Shown: positions 29,465 through 41,318 of the stretch, piece after piece
Numbering within the stretch: the stretch's first letter is position 1
How the letters are laid out: each line of letters begins with the position of its first letter
DNA from: Lepus europaeus
Lineage: Eukaryota > Chordata > Mammalia > Lagomorpha > Leporidae
Assembly (NCBI RefSeq): GCF_033115175.1
Contig: NC_084831.1
Span: forward strand, 8,032,540-8,096,539
Length of the DNA: 64,000 nucleotides
Direction: 5' to 3'
The notes under the pieces: model-generated
What the model was told of the DNA's origin: nothing
Databases searched by the model: none
What the model saw: the letters and a program-made list of their open reading frames with translations, nothing else
Position numbers and translations under genes: made by a program

Positions 29465-30300
29465 TGGACCATAGCCAGCCCCTCAATACGTACACATATT
29501 AATCCCCAGAACTCACAAATGGGAGGTGTTCCGTGGCAAAAGTGCTTCACACATCTGATGAAGGCGGTATCTGCGGTGGAGAGGCACTTCTGGGCCATCC
29601 AGGAGGCCCGGTGTGGCCACAAGGGTCTTTCCCAGGGGGACGGGAGGATCAGGAAGCAAGAGAGGACTTCAGGATGGAGACGGCGGTCAGAGAAGATGCC
29701 GTGCTGCTGGCTTTGGAGATGGAGGAAGAGGCCACGAACCGAGGGATGGAAGTGGCCTCTAGAGCCTTAGAGAAGGAAGAGAAATGGGGTCCAGGGATGT
29801 GGCACAGCTCGTTAAACTACTGCCTGCAATGCTGGCGTCCCATATGGGTGCCAGTGCAAGTCCCAGCTGGTCCACTTCCAATCCAGCTGCCAGCTAATGA
29901 GCTTGAGAAAGCAGCAGATGGCCCAAGTGCTTGGGCCCCTGCACCCAAATGGGAGACCCAGAGGGAGTTCCAGGCTCCTGTCCCTGGCCTGACCCTTCTG
30001 GCCATTTGGGGGGGGGGTGAGCCAGCAGATGGATGATCTCTCTCTCTCTCTCCCTCTCTCTATAACTCTGCCTTTCAAATAAATAAACAAATATTTTTAA
30101 AAGGGGAGGGGAAGAAACATATTCTTCCCTAGAGCTTCCAGAAGAAACATAGACCTGCCAGCACCTTCAAGTTAGCCCAGTGAGACAAACTTCAGACTTT
30201 TGATCTCTGGAGCTCTAAGCAAATAAGGTCATGTTATTTTAAGCCAACAAATGTGTGGCCATTTGTCTCAGCAGCAGTGGGAGCTGATACAGTCTGCAGA
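29465..30300 (+). mobile_element. Ancient MaLR/MLT-like repeat interrupted by a SINE
   Basis: Left part 29465-29785 (taatccccagaactcacaaa ... tggctttggagatggaggaa) and right part 30103-30300 (agcccagtgagacaaacttc, attttaagccaacaaatgtg) together follow the layout of a common eutherian LTR-type repeat. Family assignment is from memory and uncertain. Confidence 0.5.
29786..30102 (+). mobile_element. Old-type C-SINE inside the MaLR-like repeat
   Basis: Head ggggtccagggatgtggcac, CT-rich end, tail aaataaataaacaaat. It splits the older repeat, giving relative age. Confidence 0.88.
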
Positions 30301-30435
30301 AAGGGCAGAGCCCAGGGCCCAGCACGGCTGAGGTTGTGCTGCGTCAGCAGACCCCCACCCATGTCCAGTGCATGCTGGGTGCTGGCTACAGAGAGAGAAG
30401 TAAGACCCTCACTCCTTCTAGTAAAACGCCATTGA

Positions 30436-30758
30436 GAGGCCAGCACTGTGGCGAAGTAGATTAAGCCACCACCTGCAACACCAGCATCCCATGTGGATGC
30501 CGGTTCAAGTCCTAGCTTTTCCTCTTCGGATCCAGCTCCCTGCTGATGAGCCTGGGAAAGCAGCAGAAGACAGCCCGAGGACTTGGGCCCCTGCCACCCC
30601 TGTGCGAGACCTGGATGGAGTTTCTGGCTCCTGGCTTTGACCTGGCCCAGCCCCGGCTGATGCAGCTGTTTGGGGAGAGTGAACCAGCAGATGGAAGACC
30701 TCTCTGTCTCTGTGACTCTACCCGTCAAACAAATAAAATAAATCTTTAAAAAAAAAAC
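30436..30758 (+). mobile_element. Old-type C-SINE
   Basis: Head gaggccagcactgtggcga, B-box ggttcaagtccta, tail aaacaaataaaataaatctt. Confidence 0.9.
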
Positions 30759-31095
30759 TCATTAAGGGCTTGGAGCACAGTGTCCCAGGGCCCAGACTCG
30801 GACAGCCTGGATTCGCTCCTGCCTCCTCAGCTTCTTGCTGCCTGTGGCATCTTGGTCATTGGGAGAATGTGTGTGTGCAGGTAAGCATCTGATGTGTCTT
30901 TGATAGCTGGGGAGGCCCAGTGGGAGTCCCTGCCAATAGGAGCTCTCAGTGCAAAGCAAAGGCAGACCCCCAGGAAGTCACGGTGAGTGACAGTGGCAGG
31001 TAGTCCCGGATGCTCCATGCACACAGCAGGAGCGCTGAATGGATTCGGGGTGCTGGGCTAAGGTGTGAAGGATAAGCACAAGTTAGCAGAGGGTG

Positions 31096-31408
31096 GGCAT
31101 TTGGTCTGGAGGTTCAGATGCCCGCACCCCACCTTGGAGGGCCCCAGTTCAATACCCAGCTCTGCTCCTACTCCAGCATTCCTAATGCAGGCTCTGCGAG
31201 GCTGTGTGATGGCCTGTGGAACTGGGTTTCCATCACTCACGCTGGGCTGAGTTCCCGGCTGCTGACTTCGGCCTGGGTTGTTGCAGGCATTCAGGGAGCT
31301 CTCACTTTCCTCTCTCCCTTTTTCCTTCCTCTCCCCTCCTTTCCTATCCCCCCCTCCCCTCCCCTTCCCTTCCCTTTCCTCTGGCTCCCTGTCACTCAAA
31401 TAAAGACA
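31096..31408 (+). mobile_element. Highly diverged C-SINE-like sequence
   Basis: Retains the order of landmarks (cagttcaatacccagctctgc, ggctgctgacttcggcct, pyrimidine-rich 3' part, ctcaaataaag) but at low similarity. Could be another old tRNA-derived SINE. Confidence 0.55.
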
Positions 31409-32220
31409 ACAAACACATAAACAAGTTCGCCCTGAGAAGGAAGAGGGCAGGCACTCTGGGCTGCACAGGCTAAGGCAGGATGGGGAGGGGAGGGGAGCTG
31501 GCTGGCTCTCCCCCTGCAGCCTCACAGCCTCATCACAAGATGCAGAAGCCAGGGGTTTGGCTGTGCAGGGGGCCGGGCTCCTGCGGCAAAGCTTGCCTTT
31601 GGCTCCCATCTCCAGCCCCCACCCCCACCCCCGCCGTGGACAGCCACAGGGGGTGGCGTGAGAGCACTGAGCACCTGGGGATAGGTGAGAGAGGAGGCAG
31701 AGGCACCGGCCAGGGAGGGAGCAGGCAGGCGGGTCTCTGGCTGCAGCCGAGGCGTCATCTGGCTCGGGGCTGTGCGGCTCTGTGGGGTCATTTCTGGGCT
31801 CTGAGATATGGCCTCGCCTTTGTACAACGAAGAAAGAAGACCAGGAGCCCTGCCAAGTGCAAAGACCTAACTTCTTGCAATCCGCTCTGCCCTACATCAT
31901 GGTTGGGCTCGCTTGCCAGCTCCCGTCCCCCGGAGGACCGCCTCCTTCTGTGACTCTGGGACATTCTCCAACCAGAAACCACCTGCAGAGGGGCCGCGGG
32001 GGCCGCACAGCTGGGCGGGGTGCTTTGCGAGCCAGCATGGATGTGTAGACCTCTGCTGCCCTCGGGGTAAATCTCTAGACAGATGGCTGACAGAGCAAGG
32101 GCTGGACTTGGCAGCTGCGAGAACACAGCTGGTCACTCCCCAGTCCCCCACACCCGGCCTCGCCAGCAGTTTCTGTGTGTTTGAGTGCAGGGGAGGGGAT
32201 GCCCATGTGTTTCAGCGTAG

Positions 32221-32259
<39 letters not shown>

Positions 32260-32488
32260 CCCCCAACCCCACAGCATCAGCCTCACAAGGAAAACAGAGC
32301 TCTAAAAAGATCACTTAGCCTTCCCACCACCTCCAGCGAAGTCTGTGTCCAAATTGTCCCTGTAGCTGCTGGTTTGATGAGATCCTTAAAGCTCCTGGAT
32401 CCAGCAATGCCTGAAGTCCACCTGGACTTTCCATGTAGGTGACCCAATACATCTGCCCTCCTTTTTTAATTTTTCCTAAGCCATTTTA
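31409..32488. other. Unique segment with (CT)n
   Basis: No gene recognised. Contains a (CT) run at 32226-32257. Confidence 0.5.
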
Positions 32489-32503
32489 AAAGATTTCTGT
32501 CAC

Positions 32504-32847
32504 GGCCAGTGCTGCAGCTCACTAGGCTAATCCTCCGCCTGCGGCTCCAGCACACTGGGTTCTAGTCCCGGTCGGGGCGCCGGATTCTATCCCGGTTGCC
32601 CCTCTTCCAGGCCAGCTCTCTGCTGTGGCCTGGGAAGGCAGTGGAGGATGGCCCAAGTGCTTGGGCCCTGCACCCCATGGGAGACCAGGAGAAGCACCTG
32701 GCTCCTGGCTTCGGATCACTGTGGTGCGCTGGCCACAGCACACCAGCCACGGCGGCCATTGGAGGGTGAACCAACGGCAAGGGAAAACCTTTCTCTCTGT
32801 CTCTCTCTCCCACTGTCCACTCTGCCTGTCAAAAAAAAATTTTTTTT
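32504..32847 (+). mobile_element. Young-type C-SINE with target duplication
   Basis: Head ggccagtgctgcagctcact, poly(A)/T tail. Flanked by aaagatttctgtcac (32489-32503) and aaagatttctttcac (32848-32862), one mismatch. Confidence 0.93.
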
Positions 32848-32978
32848 AAAGATTTCTTTCACTTGCATCCCCCCAGTCTTTAACTGACAATCTCTGAAAG
32901 AAACTCCTTGCCTTTTTCTTAGAAATGTTTCTTGAGCCTGGTTCAAGGTCTTGAAACTTCTTCAGACAGGTGTTCCGG

Positions 32979-33468
32979 TGCAGGGTCTTAGTCCACCCGT
33001 ACAGGATGGACTGGGTCCGAGGAAAGGTGAGTGCGCCGCTCGCCCGTTCCCCAGCCTCCCGATCCCGGAGACAGTCAGACGCAGCGGGGAGCCAAGTCTA
33101 GTAGCAAGGACTCATTTACTTTGTGCATAATAGTACCTTTTATAGCACAAAACTGCAGAGTCATTGGGGCAGGGCTAAGGACCAACCAATCACTTAAAAA
33201 ATCACCTTACAGGGGGATTTCTATAGGACTAGCCCTATGTCTATACACTTGTTACTAGTTCTGTTACCTCCCCTGATGTTGCACAGCCAATTAGTTTTAG
33301 TGGTAAACGACTTTGGATTCCGCCCATCTTACTTCCTCTGGGCGCCATCTTACTCGGCTCCGCGCGGCTCCGTTCCACGCAGCTCGGGCGGGGGCACCAG
33401 GGGGCAGCTGTGCATGCGGAGCCCCCGGGCCTGGCCTGGCCGCACCATGGCCGCACTCATGCCCCGCA
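32979..33468 (-). mobile_element. Solo LTR of an endogenous retrovirus (490 bp)
   Basis: Begins TG and ends CA on both strands and is flanked by the 6-bp direct repeat ttccgg (32973-32978 and 33469-33474). On the minus strand it has inverted CCAAT-type boxes (tgattggttggtcc), a TATA box (gctataaaaggtac, around 33148) and a GC-rich U5-like end. No gag, pol or env sequence accompanies it, so it is the product of LTR-LTR recombination. A 6-bp duplication is typical of class II (beta-like) elements. The family name cannot be given without a library search. Confidence 0.88.
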
Positions 33469-33479
33469 TTCCGGTGATT

Positions 33480-34128
33480 TTCTTTGAATATTTATTTATT
33501 TATTTGAAAGACAGAGAGGGAGAGAGAGAGAGAGAAAGAGAGAGATCTCCCATCTAAAGTTCACTCTCCAAATGACTACAATATCCGGGGCTGGACCAGG
33601 CTGAAGCAAGAACCTGGAGCTCCATCTGGGTCTCCCACATGCATGGCAGAGGCCCAAGCACCCAGCCCATGAGCAGGAAGCTGGATTGGTAGTGGAGCAG
33701 GCCGGCGCTGCAGCTCACTAGGCTAATCCTCCACCTGCGGCGCCAGTACTCCGGGTTCTAGTCCCGGTTAGGGCGCCGGATTCTGTCCCAGTTGCTCCTC
33801 TTCCAGTCCAGCTCTCTGCTGTGGCCCGGGAAGGCAGTGGAGGATGGCCCAGGTCCTTGGGCCCTGCACCTGCATGGGAGACCAGGAGGCTCCTGGCTTC
33901 GGATCGGCGCAGCGCACCGGCTGTAGCGGCCATTTGGGGGGGGGGGTGTGAACCAATGGAAGGAAAACCTTTCTCTCTGTCTCTCTCTCTGTCTAACTCT
34001 GCCTGTCCAAAAAAAAAAAAAAAAAGAAAGAAAAAGAAAGTGGAGCAGCTAGGACTCGAACATAGCACTCGTGTGGGACACTGGTGTTGCAGGCAGCAGC
34101 CTAACCTACTGTGCCACAATGCCATCCC
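33480..34128 (-). mobile_element. Old C-SINE split by a younger SINE
   Basis: Halves at 33480-33700 (tatttatttatttatttgaa ... ctggattggtagtggagcag) and 34049-34128 (ctaggactcgaacatagcac ... tgccacaatgccatccc). The junction repeats agtggagcag. Confidence 0.9.
33701..34038 (+). mobile_element. Young-type C-SINE nested in an old C-SINE
   Basis: Head gccggcgctgcagctcacta, poly(A)/AAAG tail. Target duplication agtggagcag at 33691-33700 and 34039-34048. Confidence 0.95.
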
Positions 34129-36484
34129 TGATTTAACTCTTTCCTCTTGTAACCTGAATTAATCCCCTGTGGTCAGACAGAAAGCAGATGAGTTCAAGCA
34201 CCTCCGACAGTCCATGGGATTTGGAGGGAAAGCCGGGAGCCCGGTCACTTTCTCATCCAGGGGCGCGGGTTAGTAGCAGGGGGTGCCCAAGGAAGGACGG
34301 TGGGGGGCAAGAAAGGAACTGCTCACCGCCTAACTGGGCAGACAGCCGTGTGCACTTCCAGCTGCCGCAGCCCCTGGCTTCTGGGCCTGGCCCAGCACGA
34401 GAAAGAGGAGCATCCGGAGGAAGGAGGAGGCTCCCGCATGAGTCTCCTGGTCTGTGATCAGCTCATTGCCTTCCTGCAGCGGCTGAGGCCAAGCCACAGC
34501 TCAGGCCGGAGCCGTGAGCCTGGAGCTGGGTGTGGTCATCGCTGGGGCTTCAGAATGGGGGTCCGCGTGGTGGGAGCGAGACCCCAGAAGAGGCAGTCTC
34601 CTGTGGGTAGTTCGGGTCCCAAAGCAAGCAGCCAAGATGCTCATGGTCCGCGGTGGCTGGTTCTGGGGAGCCGCTGACCCGGCGGGACAGAGCTGCTCCA
34701 TGGCTGGGACTCCCCAACTCTGCAGCGCCTCCTGGGGTGGGGGGCGGGGCCCTTCTGAAAGGGTGGCACACTGAGGTGAGGGCTGGGGAGCCCTGGTCCA
34801 TCTGAAGTCCCGTGGTTTGGGTGCGGGACGCGACCAGCCTCGATGGGGAGCCAAAGGCCTGCACTGCCCCCACTTCTGCCCCGTGGAGGGGTCTTTTTGT
34901 CCTGCAGTACTTGGAGGTAGGACCGAGCCAGGGGGTCGGGGGCGTTTCCCAACTCCTTTAGCTCCACCTCCTCATTTGCACCTCCCCGCGCTCAGGTTCT
35001 CAACGCCCCGCCCCTTCGCTACACGTGTCTCCAATCTCCGCAGCCCGGCTGCCAACTTCAAGGGCGCCGAGGCCAGGGGTCCGACAATCTCAGGAGGTCG
35101 GGCCCAGCAGGGAAGGCCAACAGCTCCTTACAGGGACAGCTCGGCTGGCCACACAGCCGCACCAGCACCAGCTGCCCCTCGGTTTCTGTCCACTGCCCCC
35201 AAAGTCCCCTATCAGAGAAAAGGCTCCCGACCCCGACTCTGGGTCTCAGCCCTGCCTCTGTCACCAGCTCCCTGCTCTCTGGAAGCCGCTCTCGCTGAGT
35301 TCTGAGAGCTGCCAGCTGCTGGCTGTGCCGCTTTGGGTACATGCTGCAACCTCTCTGTGCTGCTGTTATAGCCACGTGGGAACAACATGATCTCGTCTGG
35401 GACTTACAGAAATTAACCCGCATTCCACACAGGGACGGCGTCCTGGCTTTATCTCTTCCAGCCGCATTTCTGGCAGGAGCTCTGAGATGAGCAGGCGCAG
35501 AGCCTCCACCCTGTCCTTGCAGGAGGGCCCGGGCAGGACTTCTCTGGGCAGCTGTCCCATGAGGACCCGCCCGCGCCCTGCCCGCACCACCTTCAGACAC
35601 GTACTAACCCAGCTGCGGGCTGCAGGGGGGCCCCTGTGCCCTGTGGCTGCTTGGGCAGTGGGCGACCTCCGGCAGTGTTACGGTGCAGGACCATGGCCTC
35701 TCCCCTGCCCTTGGCACATTTCTGTCCACGTCAGATCCGCGTGGAGCTTGCTTTTCCGGCGGACTCTCAGTAGGTGGAGGGTGTTCCGTGAAGCTACCTT
35801 CTTGCCAGGAACACGGTTTTGTTCCCACCACGCAAAGGAAGTGGCTGGTGAGGACCTGTATGACCAACAGGGCGGAGTCCAGGCGCCTCCTTACCTTACA
35901 GCCCCCCTGGCCAGCTCAGGCCCCAGGAACCAGGATTTTAGGGCACAGGGTGAGCGTCATTGTGGTTTGGCTTTATTTTGCCAACAAAATCCTTTAGCTA
36001 ACAGAAGCCCCATCCGTCAGGAGGGGAGCCCCAGAGACACTGTGGTCGGAGCAGCCGCTCCCCAGAGCTGCCTCGGAGCCCCTTCCGTTCCCCCCTCTCA
36101 GAGCTTCCCAGCGCTTGCCCTGGAAACGTGACCTCTGGTTCACAGGTGGGGAAGTATGGGCCAGGAAAGTGAAGGTCCGCCCCCAGGACCACACTGGAAG
36201 ATGACGCCTCCAGCGGCTCACCAGTGCCTGCCTGGTGGCTGTAGGGACAGGGAGGGGCAAAGGCCAGCGCCTGCCCGGTGGCTGTAGGGACCACGTGGTC
36301 ACATTACACAGGCCCATCCGCATCCCCAGGGCGCCGGAGGCTTCCCAGGTGCCGGGGGCTTGGGTCTGGAAGATTTTCCAATTATGGGAAAGTTGCAAGA
36401 ATAATTCAGAGACCTTCGATAGACTCCTTACCCAGACAGAATCATTTACAAATATTTTGCCACATTTTTTTCTCTCTCTTTGGG
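34129..36484. other. SINE-free 2.4-kb block, 7-9 kb upstream of NPPB
   Basis: Mostly unique sequence without recognisable genes. A weak MIR-like part (ctttgggtacatgctgcaac) lies near 35332, and an old interspersed-repeat-like stretch (gggaaagttgcaagaataat) near 36389. Confidence 0.5.
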
Positions 36485-36604
36485 ATTAAGCAAGATATGA
36501 CACCTAAATCACAAGCAAGCACAGAAAAAAATAAATTGGACTTCCTTGGAATTAAAGATTTTGTGCATCAAAGGGCACTATCAAGAAACTGAAGGAAAAG
36601 GGGG
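36485..36604 (+). mobile_element. LINE-1 ORF2 fragment
   Basis: Translates in plus frame to KNKLDFLGIKDFVHQRALSR, matching the C-terminal part of L1 ORF2 as I know it, with decay. Short relic. Confidence 0.7.
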
Positions 36605-36606
36605 AG

Positions 36607-36915
36607 GGGCGGCGCTGTGGCATAGCAGGTTAGGCCCCCACCTGCAGTACCGGCATCCTGGTTCAAGTTCCAGCTGCTCCACTTCCCATCCAGCTCTCTG
36701 CTGTGACCTGGGAAAGCAGTAGAGGATGGCCCAAGTCCTTGGGCCCCTGCACCTGCATGGGAGACCTGGAAGAAGCTCAGATCCTGGCTTCAGCTGGGCC
36801 CAGCTCCAGCCGTTGTGGCCATCTTGGAGGGGTGAACTAGCTTTTAGGATGACCTTTCTCTCTCTCTCTGCATCTCTGTAACTCTACCTTCCAAATAAAT
36901 AAATAAATCTTAAAA
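36607..36915 (+). mobile_element. Old-type C-SINE
   Basis: Head ggcggcgctgtggcatagc, tail aaataaataaataaatctt. Directly abuts the L1 relic. Confidence 0.9.
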
Positions 36916-36928
36916 AAAGAATTAACTA

Positions 36929-37253
36929 GGCCAGCGCTGCGGCTCACTAGGCTAATCCTCCACCTGCGGTGCCCGCACCCCAGGTTCTAGTCCCGGTCGG
37001 GGCGCCGGATTCTGTCCCAGTTGCTCCTCTTCCAGGCCAGCTCTCTGCTGTGGCCTGGGAGTGCAGTGGAGGATGGCCCAGGTGCTTGGGCCCTGCACCC
37101 CATGGGAGACCAGGAGAAGCACCTGGCTCCTGGCTTCGGATCGGCGCAGTGCTGGCCATAACAACCATTTGGGAGTGAACCAACGGAAGGAAAAACTTTC
37201 TCTTTGTCTCTCTCTTTCTCACTGTCTAACTCTGCCAGCCAAAAAAAAAAAAA
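36929..37253 (+). mobile_element. Young-type C-SINE with 13-bp target duplication
   Basis: Inserted at the tail of the preceding SINE. Flanked by aaagaattaacta at 36916-36928 and 37254-37266. Targeting A-rich tails is expected for L1 endonuclease. Confidence 0.95.
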
Positions 37254-37339
37254 AAAGAATTAACTAAACTGCTAAGTGTAGCAGATTTGTACTAGAATTT
37301 GCCACGAAGTTGATGCTCTGTGTGTGAGTATTTCCTTGG

Positions 37340-37450
37340 GGTCAGAGTCACTGGGCTGGGATCCTGGCTCTGCCACTCGGCAGCTGAACGCGTGGGTAAA
37401 TGATCGGACGCTGCACCTGGCCCCAGACCTCCTCGTCTAGGGCTGATTAT
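37340..37450 (-). mobile_element. MIR-like fragment
   Basis: Contains gggatcctggctctgccact, then a decayed reverse MIR core. Confidence 0.5.
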
Positions 37451-37556
37451 GTAAAGGGCCCAGCTGTTGTTGTGAGCAAAAAACAGCTGTCCCCACTCCC
37501 AAGATGACCTCCAGATGAACTGGCCTGGCCCTAACCACGGCATCTCTCACTGCTAA

Positions 37557-37875
37557 CTAAATTTATTTTATTTATTTGAAAGGCAGAGAGTGAGACAGAG
37601 AGAGGCACACACACCTCCCCTCCCATCCACCAGTTCACTTCTAAAATGCCCACAATAGCAGGTGCCAGAGCAGGTCGAGCCGGGAGCCGGGAGCCAGGAC
37701 CCCAAGCTGGGGCTCCCACGTGAGTGGCCGGAACCCAATACTGGAGCCATCCCCACTGCCTCCCATGATGCACTTCAGCAGGAGGACACAACTGGGAGCA
37801 GAGCTGGGACTCGAACCCAGGTCCTGTGATATGGGATGTGGGCATCTTAACTGCTGCACCAAACGCATGGCCCTG
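37557..37875 (-). mobile_element. Old C-SINE
   Basis: Tail aaatttattttatttatttg, body ctcccacgtgagtggccgga, head taactgctgcaccaaacgc. Confidence 0.88.
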
Positions 37876-38156
37876 AATTTCCAACTCGTAAAACACGTTC
37901 TTAAAAGTCTTTTGTGGCAGGACACGCATGTCAATTCTTTCCCAAACTGGGGAAATCAGGTCAGTTAAAGCAGATGTTCTCCACCTGTGGACGAGTAAGG
38001 TGGTCCAGGAAGTGAAAGCCCCCCCCCCCCCCGTGGTATACACCTAACCCTCAGTGACTCAACAGAAACCCGAGATCTGCTGCTGCCCCGAGGACGTACT
38101 GAGTTTCGCTGCAGAAACTGTCAGACCAGAGGTAGAGCTGGCGCCAGACAAACAGG

Positions 38157-38476
38157 GACCGGCGCTGTGGCGTAGCGAGTAAAGCCACCATCTGCGGTGC
38201 CGGCATCCCCTGTGGGCGCCAGTTCATGTCCCGACTGCTCCACTTCTGATCCAGCTCCCCGCTAATGTGCCTACGGAGGCAGTGGAAGATGGTCCAAGTC
38301 TTCGGGCTGCTGGCACCCTTGTGAGAGACCTGGAAGAAGCTCCTGGCTCCTGGTGTTAGCCTGGCCCAGCCCTGGCCATTGCAGCCATTTGGTGAGTGAA
38401 CCAGTGGATGGAAAATCTCTCTCTCTCACTCTCACCTTCTCTCTCTCTGTTTCTGCTTTTCAAATAAATAAATCAG
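38157..38476 (+). mobile_element. Old-type C-SINE
   Basis: Head accggcgctgtggcgtagcg, tail aaataaataaatc followed by a (GA) run to 38494. Confidence 0.9.
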
Positions 38477-38494
38477 AGAGAGAGAGAGAGAGAG

Positions 38495-39194
38495 ACGAAC
38501 TGGCTAGGCAGTGAGAGCCCCTGAATAAGAAGAGCGAGGCACCAGACAGGGCTCCCAGACCTTGCTCTGTCAGGCAATGGGAACATGAAGTCCCCTGCTG
38601 TGCACAGCCTGGCTGTGGCACCCTGGGAAAGGGCTGGGCCGTGCACACCCCAGCAGGCATTGTCATTCAGACCACGCTGTCAGTGGGGTTGCTGTGGTTT
38701 AGCTCCCGCAGATGCTCTGAGTGGTGAAGGGGAGCGCAGAGGAGCAGGGAGCGGGCGAGGGCACCAGGGCGGGCGGCAGCCAAGCTCGAGGGTCACACTC
38801 ATGAATGACTTGGCGGGGGTGAGGCCGGAACTCATGAATGGGCGTCCCGGGACATCCACATGAGGGATATTAATAGAACGGCTGCAGGAGAGCACACGCT
38901 GTGCTTGACGGGGAAGACACAGGGGCAGGGCCGGATGTACCCGAAGGAGCCCTGTGACACCCCCACCCTGGGGAGTTGGGGAGGCTCTGGCAGGGCACCA
39001 AAGGCTCTGGGGCTGGCTCCGCTCCCCGGTCCTTCCCACCAGCACAGGTGGCCATCGCCACAGGAGCACCGAGTTCCAGGTCCGCTGAGACCAGCCACAC
39101 CCTCCTGGACCTGGTTGGTGACCTGACACTTTGTCCCCCCACCAATGTGAGGGGCTCAGGGGGTAGCGAGGACACGGCAAAGGGTCAGAAAGGG
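38495..39194. other. Unique spacer segment
   Basis: No gene or clear repeat recognised. Confidence 0.5.
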
Positions 39195-39580
39195 GTACTG
39201 GATTGGGTCAAACAACATCCCCCCCAAAATCCGTGTCCACCCAGAGCCGCAGGAGGCAACCCTGTCTGGAAATAGATCCTTGTAGGTGTTGTCAGTTAAG
39301 ACGAAGTCGTGTTGATGAGGAAATGGCCCTGCTCCCAGGGTGGCCAATGTCCCTGCAAGAAACGGAGAGACCCAGACACAGAGACTACAAGGCTGGGATT
39401 GGCTGGGTGCAAAGCCAAGCCGAGGAGACCAAGGATTCCAGCAGCCGCCAGAAGCTGGGAGAACTGGGGAAGGCTCCTCCCCCCGGAGCCTGCAAGGGGA
39501 GCAAGGCCCCACCGCCTCGGCCACCTCCAGGCCCGGAAGAGGGGGCCCTTCTGCTGCTTGAAGCCATCGACTTGGGCCTC
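39195..39580 (+). mobile_element. Ancient MaLR/MLT-like fragment
   Basis: Contains cccccaaaatccgtgtccac, tggaaatagatccttgtagg, gttaagacgaagtcgtgttg and cagccgccagaagctgggag, in the order of a widespread eutherian LTR-type repeat. Family assignment from memory. Confidence 0.55.
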
Positions 39581-40260
39581 GTCTTGGTACGGTGGCCACC
39601 GGGAACAGACTCGGGCAACCGTCTTTGCAAAGGGTCTTTGCTCGGGGCCTCGGAACATCCTCAGGTGTACGCCACAGGCATCTGAGGGGCTTGGCCTGTA
39701 ACAGGCAGCACTGTGTGCTCAGGGTTTGGGCCTGGAGCCGGCTGCCTGGGTCACCAGCAGCAGCCTAGCTGTGGACAGCAAGGATCCCCTCCCCTTGCTC
39801 AGCAACAAGCTTCCTGGGGCCGCCTAACAGACGAACAGCCCATAATAGTTCTGTGCCTATCTCTTGCATAGTAACTTGCAATCCCATAATAGTTGCTTAT
39901 GCAAAAAATTTTTTCTGCTGAGCTGACTTCCCGGGGTCCCTGATAAAAATGGACAGAACTGCCTACAGCCACGCTTGTAGCTGGACGGGAAGACGGACTC
40001 AACGCAGACCGGAGATTGACCTTACAGTTCACGGTCATGATAAACATCGCAGCTCCAATGATGCTGCAGCCACCATCTCTGAACTGAGACGTACATACGG
40101 GCAGGATCAGGCAAGGCCTCTGTAGCTGTGTTTCACCCAGTTCTACCCCAATCGTCCTAACTCCACAAATTCCCAGCCTTTCTGAGTGGAGACATTGATT
40201 TGGTCTTCAACGGGACCTGCCCCTTTCTCCTGCAGGCCTGTGTTTGAAGATAAATCTCAG
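39581..40260. other. Unclassified, possibly repeat-derived stretch
   Basis: Contains two copies of cccataatagtt 49 bp apart (39838 and 39887) in an AT-rich setting. It reads like a degraded transposon or LTR, but I cannot name it. Confidence 0.4.
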
Positions 40261-40545
40261 GACTGGTGCTGTGGTACAGGGGGCTAAGCCACGAACAAGA
40301 ACAGCAGCAGCCCATGTGGGCGCCGGTTCAAGTCCCGGCTGCTCCACTTCTGATGCAGCTCCCTGCTGATGCGCCTGGGAAAGCCGTGGAGGATGGCCCA
40401 AGTGCTTGCACCCAGGGGGGAGACCCAGAGATGCTCCTAGTTTTGGCCTGCCCAGCCCTGGCTGTTGCAGCAATTTGAGGAGTGAAACAGTGGATGAAGG
40501 CACTCTCCGCCCTCCCTCTCTGTGTCTGTATCGCCATCTAAGTGT
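40261..40545 (+). mobile_element. Old C-SINE without A-rich tail
   Basis: Head actggtgctgtggtacagg, B-box ggttcaagtcccg. It ends at the CT-rich part with no AATAAA tail, so it is probably 3'-truncated or decayed. Confidence 0.85.
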
Positions 40546-40928
40546 GGACGGACCTGGGACCACCGTAAAGTGACCCTCTGTAACGTTTCAGGCCAGACCA
40601 TGAAGCAACTCTGCCTTGCTCACCACGAGCTGGCGTGGGAGACTTGAGGCTACTCCATCGCTGGCCATCGCTGGGAAAACCCCCATGGCCCCAGGAAGAG
40701 AGAGGAACGCCTGGCTGGCCTCTGCCTGTTCCAGCTCCAGCCACCCCTGGCTGTCATGGCACAAAAGACCCTGAGCCAGAACCACACAAGCCCCCAAGTT
40801 TATTTTGGTGCAAAAAAAAAAAAAAAAAAAAAAAAGTTCAAAATCTATGCAGTTAGTCTTTAAGAAGTTCATGGAAAATTTCAAATTAGGAAAAAACCAT
40901 GCTTGAATTTCAAAAAAAAAATTGCACC
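40546..40928. other. Unique segment with poly(A) run
   Basis: Contains a run of about 24 A (40812-40835) and a second A-run near 40911. No gene recognised. Confidence 0.45.
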
Positions 40929-40938
40929 AAAAATAAAT

Positions 40939-41282
40939 TTTTTTGTTGTTGTTGTTTTTGCTTTTGACAGGCAGAGTGGATAGTGAGAGAGAGAGACAGA
41001 GAGAAAGGTCTTCCTTTTTGCCGTTGGTTCACCCTCCAATGGCCGCTGTGGCCGGCGCATCTCGTTGATCCGAAGCCAAGAGCCAGGTGCTTCTCCTGGT
41101 CTCCCATGCGGGTGCAGGGCCCAAGGACTTGGGCCATCCTCCACTGCCTTCCCGGGCCACATCAGAGAGCTGGCCTGGAAGAGGGGCAACCGGGACAGAA
41201 TCCGGTGCCCCAACCGGGACTAGAACCCGGTGTGCCGGTGCTGCAAGGCGGAGGATTAGCCTGTTAAGCCACGGCGCCGGCC
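40939..41282 (-). mobile_element. Young-type C-SINE with target duplication
   Basis: Tail ttttttgttgttgttgttt, head ttaagccacggcgccggcc. Flanked by aaaaataaat at 40929-40938 and 41283-41292. Confidence 0.94.
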
Positions 41283-41318
41283 AAAAATAAATGTATCTTT
41301 TAAAAGTAAATGTATGGG

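Noticed and set aside
31096-31408. Polypyrimidine tract as splice acceptor of a hidden gene
   Set aside because: The tract is the CT-rich 3' part of a diverged SINE and no coding exon follows.
32979-33468. Coding retroviral genes next to the LTR
   Set aside because: Flanks are a SINE and unique sequence, and the target duplications directly border the LTR, so it is a solo LTR.
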